From: Candidatus Zhuqueibacterota bacterium
Lineage (GTDB): Bacteria > Zhuqueibacterota > Zhuqueibacteria > Residuimicrobiales > Krinioviventaceae
Assembly: GCA_016934825.1 (NCBI GenBank)
Contig: JAFGSB010000130.1
Coordinates: 1 to 50,079 of the forward strand
Length of the DNA stretch: 50,079 bases
Direction: 5' to 3'
Numbering within the stretch: position 1 is the first letter of the stretch; each line of letters opens with the position of its first letter. Both the position numbers and the translations under genes were made by a program. This document shows positions 45,507 to 50,079 of the stretch, piece after piece. The notes under the pieces are model-generated. The model had not been told where the DNA came from. It made no database searches and saw only the letters and a list, made by a program, of their open reading frames with translations.

Positions 45507-48500
45507 TTATTTTGTTTTAACGATTTTGACCGCTTTATTAAAAGTGTCCGTTTCGAATTGAACGATATAAATGCCGCTTGGCGCTTCTTTGCCGATTTCA
45601 TCCCGGCCGTCCCATAGAATTTCGTAATTGCCCGCAATCTGTGTTAAATTTACCAATTCGCGGACCTTTTGCCCGATAGTATTATAAATAACAAGTTTTA
45701 TCGAACTTTTTTCCGCAACGGAATAACAGATCTTTGTCGACGGGTTGAATGGATTCGGATAGTTCTGTTTCAGGTCGAACTGTTCCGGCAGCTTTTCAAC
45801 GGCAACTAACCATTCCTGCGGTGAATCGACACGTTTCGCGTCGATTTCATAATTCATCAGCGTAATTTTTATATCATTATTATTGGCGCCCGTTTTCTTT
45901 TTAAAGACAATATTCAGCAGGTCGGTATCTTTTAATTCAACAGCGCCGGCAACCGCGACACGTAACGTACCGTTCTGTTCATGAAAAGCCAACAGCACCT
46001 GTTCATTTTCCCTTGCGAGTGAAACGTTCTCGACCTTAAGGGCACTGTTATTTATTTTCAGTTCAAAACCGACCGCACTGTACGAAGATACGCCTTCTAT
46101 ACGGATCGGCAGTTCCAGCATATTACCTGTCAGTGATCTCATCTCTCCAGGAACAACAGTACCGTCTCCTGCTTTGGCCAGCATGGAGCCGGAATAATTT
46201 CCGGTGATGTCACCAATCAGGATGCCGTTAAAATTCTGGTTCGTTTGACTGCTGCTCAGTGATGTATAACTTCGTATTGTTGTCGGACTGAGCCAGTTTG
46301 TTACCGGAGGTACGACAAATTTCCATTTGGCGACCTCATACTGTGATACATCCTGACCAACATAATAACGAAGAATGATCGACGCGTCAAATGCTGTGAT
46401 CTCACCGTTACCGCTGACATCCGCAGCTATTTTTTGTTCTTCGTTCAATGTTATTAAACTTGCCCAAAAGCGCAGGGCATAAGAAGCGTCAAATGTGGAA
46501 ATGGCGCTTTCAGTTTGTGAATTTCTGGGTTTTGACGCGGTTAACTGGTAATTTGCGCCGCTCACCAGATTGGAAAATTCATAAAAGCCGGATGCGTTAG
46601 TCATAACTGAATTTGTTAAACCGCCTGATATATCAATTTTTACATCCTGTAGTTCGGGACTACCCGTGTAATATTTCGCAGATCCCGACAAAACAAGGGA
46701 GGAGGAGCATGAAAATGTGACTTTGCCGTTTGATGTACTGACAATCGGGGAACCTTCGTTAAACAGGAAATTCTGGAAATTAAGATTGACAAATTCACCA
46801 TCAGTATGGTTTTTAACAGCCCTGAAAGTGATTTTGACCAGGGTCCCGCTGCCTGATAAAACAGATGAGCCTGCGCTGGCAATAGTCACCATACCTGTCG
46901 ATGAATATTGGGTTGGAGCTCCCCACCCGGAAGTGATGGTTCCGTCTGAACTCACTCCGGTTACTTCCAGATCGCCGCTGTTGAATAAGAGATCAAAACC
47001 ATACGCATATATTTCTTCTCCTGTAACATCCTCAACTTTTACTGCCGCGACAAATGTATCGCCGTTATTACATCCACATGTCAAATCCTGATCGATCGAC
47101 ACCTGTATTGTTTGTCCCGGATCACAGCCGTTCCATGTTACGGTTGGCGATGTCCACACATGATCATTATCAAACTCATTGGATTCGGCAACTTGATCAT
47201 TATAATCTATAACCGCACCGGCGTAATATGTGCCGACAGGTATTTGATCACAGATTTCATCCAGATCTTTACTGCCGGTTATATTGATATTGGCATCTTT
47301 ATTTAATCCGGCAAGAAATTCAGAAGTTATCAATTTGTCACTTGTATTAATATTTTGATCAATTGATAAATACCAGCCGATTCGAAAGCTGCTGGAATTA
47401 TCCGATCCGTTATTTATAATTGACGAACTGAAATTAATTACACCTGTCGAGGAATTGAAACTAAAACTGTTATCTGAACCCGATCCGGTATATATGGTCA
47501 GATTTGGTTTCAGGGAACTTGGACCGGTCCAGTTAATTGTGCCGGTATCCACCCATGTGTTATCATCCTCGTCGGTTTCATCGACTTCACCGAGATAGTC
47601 AATATATACCCCGGCATAATATGTTCCGGCCGGCAACTCCGCCAGTGAAAAATTGTCAAGATCGATCGTACCTGTGAGATTTGTATACTGACCACCCGGC
47701 AAATTACTATAATCCGCTGATGTGACAAGATAATCACCAGGATCAACAATATTATCAGTCGATAAATAATAACCGACATAAAAATGATTCACTGTTTCGG
47801 AACCGCTGTTTTCCACGCTGGTATTAAAACTGCAAACATGGCTTGCAGTGTCGTATGTAAATGAATTATTCGCTCCCGTTCCGCTATAAATACGCAAGTT
47901 TTTATCCTCGGATGTTTGCGTCGTTACGGTATATGAATAACCGCCGCTGCTGTTGTGTGCCTGCGCAACCAAAACGATCTGAGAATATGTACTGCCAAAA
48001 TCCGGGACAGATTTTGTGCCGGTTATGCTTTCAACGGCATTTTGCGTTGAACCCAGTTTCAGCAGTAATCCCGATACAGGGCCGGTATAGTCAAAACTTG
48101 CGCTGGCACCATTTGTAAACTGGATATAATCCGATGCGTACTTGTTAACCGAACCTGATGATGAGGCCGGATATGAACCGTGTGAATTGTCAAACGATAT
48201 CGGGTATGACGATAAATCAATATTACTGTAGCCATATTGACCTGTACCAATCGAAGTATCGTCAAGAAAGTTTGCGGCAATCCAATCCGTAAAAATATTA
48301 TTAAAGGGTGTTGAATAACCCTGACCACTCAAAGCTATTTCGACTCCCGATATCCCGTTGGCAGATTCCTGAACAAGAGCTTTGATTGAGGGGGCGCCGC
48401 CATACTTTTCATATAAATATAATATGAACAAAAAAGTCTGTTCATAATCATCCAACGTTTGACTCCACAGGGTCAATTGATTATCGGGACTGGTAAAAAA

Positions 48501-49304
48501 GTGGCTTGGTTTTCTCCAGCCATACCCGCATATAAATTCGGCGTAGCCGGAACATCCTTCATTTATCCAGGTTTCTTCGTTCCCGTCTTCGTTAAAATGT
48601 ATCATGTGCTGAAATTCATGCGCCAGGGTTCCGTAAAATTGGTTACTGCCCGGAGTTGCCGGATTACAATCCATATAGAACATTTCTCTTTGATTGCTCT
48701 GGTAATTGGTTGTTTCATCATAAGGATCAAAATAGCCCGCAATATAAGACGATCCGCTTCCATAATAATAATTATCTTTAATATTATAGATCAGAATGGT
48801 CACTTTATCATCGCCGTCTATGCCGGGTTTCCATTCGCTACCAAAATGGGCTCTGTCGGTTGGATATATGTGTAAATCAAATTCATTTTTAATGGCATCT
48901 ATTGTAGTTTGATTTATTGATTCGATATCATGGACATAAATATAACAATTCGAACCAACTGCTTTGCATGTTGCCTGAATTTGTTCCACAGTGCTATATT
49001 TAAAGTTCCAGGTCCAAAAGTCAACCTGCTGTCCGACATAATCCTCGATGATATTACCTTCGGTATCCATTTTCCCCAAACTGATTAATTTTTCTTTTGA
49101 TAATGCAGATCTTGTTAATCCCTGTTGTAAGAAAATTTCATACTTTTTATGAAATCCGCAAAATCCAACAAGATCACTATCATTTTCCAGACTTTTGATT
49201 TCTTGTGACGGATTTTGATTGCTTTGCGCATTTGCCCCACTCAAATTAAAAACAAAAAATACACAGAGAATCAAAATTAATAAAGTACTGTTATTCACAC
49301 GCAC
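45507..49304 (-). CDS. Secreted zinc peptidase with CARDB, cohesin, dockerin-like and sorting domains
   Basis: This 1,265-residue protein has a signal peptide ending near GANAQ. An N-terminal peptidase region (about 50-400) contains HEFQH (H229, E230, H233) and WINEG about 18 residues on, the gluzincin pattern seen in hyicolysin (M30)-like enzymes. Two CARDB repeats follow, then a first cohesin-like domain (YGFDLLFNSG...FNEGSP), a carboxypeptidase-regulatory-like domain, a dockerin-like pair (ISTFDASYALRF and DVSGNGEITAFDAS), a second cohesin-like domain and the sorting tail. GTG 49304, 7 bp after AGGAG, is preferred over TTG 49322, which precedes that site. A surface-attached peptidase is likely; substrate unknown. 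Confidence 0.85.
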   Translation of the reverse strand: MRVNNSTLLILILCVFFVFNLSGANAQSNQNPSQEIKSLENDSDLVGFCGFHKKYEIFLQQGLTRSALSKEKLISLGKMDTEGNIIEDYVGQQVDFWTWNFKYSTVEQIQATCKAVGSNCYIYVHDIESINQTTIDAIKNEFDLHIYPTDRAHFGSEWKPGIDGDDKVTILIYNIKDNYYYGSGSSYIAGYFDPYDETTNYQSNQREMFYMDCNPATPGSNQFYGTLAHEFQHMIHFNEDGNEETWINEGCSGYAEFICGYGWRKPSHFFTSPDNQLTLWSQTLDDYEQTFLFILYLYEKYGGAPSIKALVQESANGISGVEIALSGQGYSTPFNNIFTDWIAANFLDDTSIGTGQYGYSNIDLSSYPISFDNSHGSYPASSSGSVNKYASDYIQFTNGASASFDYTGPVSGLLLKLGSTQNAVESITGTKSVPDFGSTYSQIVLVAQAHNSSGGYSYTVTTQTSEDKNLRIYSGTGANNSFTYDTASHVCSFNTSVENSGSETVNHFYVGYYLSTDNIVDPGDYLVTSADYSNLPGGQYTNLTGTIDLDNFSLAELPAGTYYAGVYIDYLGEVDETDEDDNTWVDTGTINWTGPSSLKPNLTIYTGSGSDNSFSFNSSTGVINFSSSIINNGSDNSSSFRIGWYLSIDQNINTSDKLITSEFLAGLNKDANINITGSKDLDEICDQIPVGTYYAGAVIDYNDQVAESNEFDNDHVWTSPTVTWNGCDPGQTIQVSIDQDLTCGCNNGDTFVAAVKVEDVTGEEIYAYGFDLLFNSGDLEVTGVSSDGTITSGWGAPTQYSSTGMVTIASAGSSVLSGSGTLVKITFRAVKNHTDGEFVNLNFQNFLFNEGSPIVSTSNGKVTFSCSSSLVLSGSAKYYTGSPELQDVKIDISGGLTNSVMTNASGFYEFSNLVSGANYQLTASKPRNSQTESAISTFDASYALRFWASLITLNEEQKIAADVSGNGEITAFDASIILRYYVGQDVSQYEVAKWKFVVPPVTNWLSPTTIRSYTSLSSSQTNQNFNGILIGDITGNYSGSMLAKAGDGTVVPGEMRSLTGNMLELPIRIEGVSSYSAVGFELKINNSALKVENVSLARENEQVLLAFHEQNGTLRVAVAGAVELKDTDLLNIVFKKKTGANNNDIKITLMNYEIDAKRVDSPQEWLVAVEKLPEQFDLKQNYPNPFNPSTKICYSVAEKSSIKLVIYNTIGQKVRELVNLTQIAGNYEILWDGRDEIGKEAPSGIYIVQFETDTFNKAVKIVKTK

Positions 49305-49467
49305 GGTATTACTCCTCAGCAAAAAATACTGTACATTTAATTTACTTTATAAAATTACAAATAACCAAAATAATATAATTATTTTAATATAATAAATATT
49401 CCTTACTTTGGATAAATGAATTTTTTTACTTTTAGGGTTACAAGATCATATTAAGATAATTATTATT

Positions 49468-50079
49468 CTACTTTACTAATGTCATTTTTCTTATCTCTAT
49501 AAAGTGTCCGGCTTCAATCCGGTAAAAATAAATTCCGCTTGGTACTTTATGGTTTTCATTATCGGTTCCCTGCCAGTTTATTTCATAAGTACCCTGCATT
49601 TGAAAATTATTTATAATCGTTTCGACAACTTTTCCGTTTATGTTATAAATAGTAATATTAACTTGAGAATTTTGCGGTAAACTGTATTTAATTTTTGTCG
49701 AAGGATTAAAGGGATTCGGATAATTTTGAGAAATAGAAAATTCTTTTGGAATTTCATTTTCTTTATTTATCGCATTACCCTCTGACACCGTAAACAGCCC
49801 GTCCACAGTAGTTGCGGCGGGTGATCCCTCGTTGAACATAAAGTTGTCGAAATGAATGGTCGTGCTTGTGCCGTTACCGCCCTTGACATGAAAGTTCACC
49901 CACAGGAGATCGCCGCTTCCGGCGAGTGCGGATGATCCTGCGGCGCCGATCTGAATTTCACCGCTGGCCGTACTGGCTGTCGGCGCGCCCCATGTTTCGG
50001 ACAGCGATCCTGCCGATGACGCGCCGGTCGCTTCCAGGACATTGGAGTCGAAGGTCAGTTTACAGCCGTAGGAATAGAT
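49468..50079 (-). CDS. C-terminal part of a third cohesin/sorting-domain secreted protein (cut by window edge)
   Basis: The frame is open from the last base of the window to the stop at 49468, at least 203 residues. It starts inside a cohesin-like domain (YSYGCKLTFDS...GSGDLLWVNFHVKG...FNEGSP) that matches the first cohesin of the 45507 gene. It ends in a sorting domain (ISQNYPNPFNPSTKI...PSGIYFYRIEAG) that is more divergent than the other two. The DNA beyond about 49780 is clearly GC-rich while the rest is AT-rich. The N-terminus lies outside the window. Confidence 0.88.
   Translation of the reverse strand: MYSYGCKLTFDSNVLEATGASSAGSLSETWGAPTASTASGEIQIGAAGSSALAGSGDLLWVNFHVKGGNGTSTTIHFDNFMFNEGSPAATTVDGLFTVSEGNAINKENEIPKEFSISQNYPNPFNPSTKIKYSLPQNSQVNITIYNINGKVVETIINNFQMQGTYEINWQGTDNENHKVPSGIYFYRIEAGHFIEIRKMTLVK

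Noticed and set aside
41807-50079. A cellulosome gene cluster
   Set aside because: Cohesin- and dockerin-like modules are present but no glycoside hydrolase, carbohydrate-binding module or multi-cohesin scaffoldin is seen.

Overview
The window is about 50 kb of an AT-rich, Gram-negative genome. Three adjacent secreted proteins end in the sorting/FlgD-like tail with the motif NYPNPFNPST. With the multihaem redox proteins, DUF502, LapA-type and thioester alpha-2-macroglobulin genes, this points to the FCB superphylum outside classical Bacteroidetes (Calditrichota, Ignavibacteria or KSB1-like). That placement is inference; there is no rRNA in the window.

Left edge (1-3766): a degenerate tandem repeat array, then a complete IS21-family element (444-3022) with clean inverted ends and a 7-bp target duplication. 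Beyond it lies a candidate 5' half of a selenocysteine tRNA on the minus strand, and a sigma-54 promoter.

3767-12217 (+) is one collinear block: two membrane-anchored GcvH-like proteins, a 4Fe-4S electron-transfer protein, a HybB/NrfD-type quinone-interacting membrane protein fused to a triheme cytochrome, a third Cys-rich GcvH-like protein, a sensor kinase with haem-type motifs in its periplasmic part, an NtrC-type sigma-54 activator, and an archaemetzincin. The sigma-54 promoter in front and the activator inside suggest a self-contained, redox-sensing respiratory module. None of the three GcvH-like proteins has the lipoyl lysine at the expected place. This is the best candidate here for a poorly described system.

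12233-18939 is a mixed region: outer-membrane and FG-GAP-repeat proteins, a 40-residue secreted peptide, a MarR regulator, a lipoprotein, a remnant of a sorting-domain gene, LapA-like, OmpA-like and DUF502 proteins. Copies of a short intergenic palindrome are scattered here and elsewhere.

19034-30875 (+): the alpha-2-macroglobulin/PBP1C pair with a strong terminator, a Pmp3 peptide, and a three-gene envelope set (TPR-CsgG lipoprotein, beta-barrel, lipoprotein).

30964-41660 (-): a Cu/Ag-type efflux operon (small membrane protein, TolC-like, CusB-like with four heavy-metal-binding modules, CusA-like RND pump, HMA-domain periplasmic protein). It is preceded by a sigma-54 promoter and two identical 16-bp dyads exactly 21 bp apart. 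Upstream of these lie the sigma-54 activator and kinase genes, co-transcribed with an SDR gene.

41807-50079 (-): three secreted proteins built from CARDB, cohesin, dockerin-like and sorting domains, one with an N-terminal HExxH peptidase; the last is cut by the window edge.
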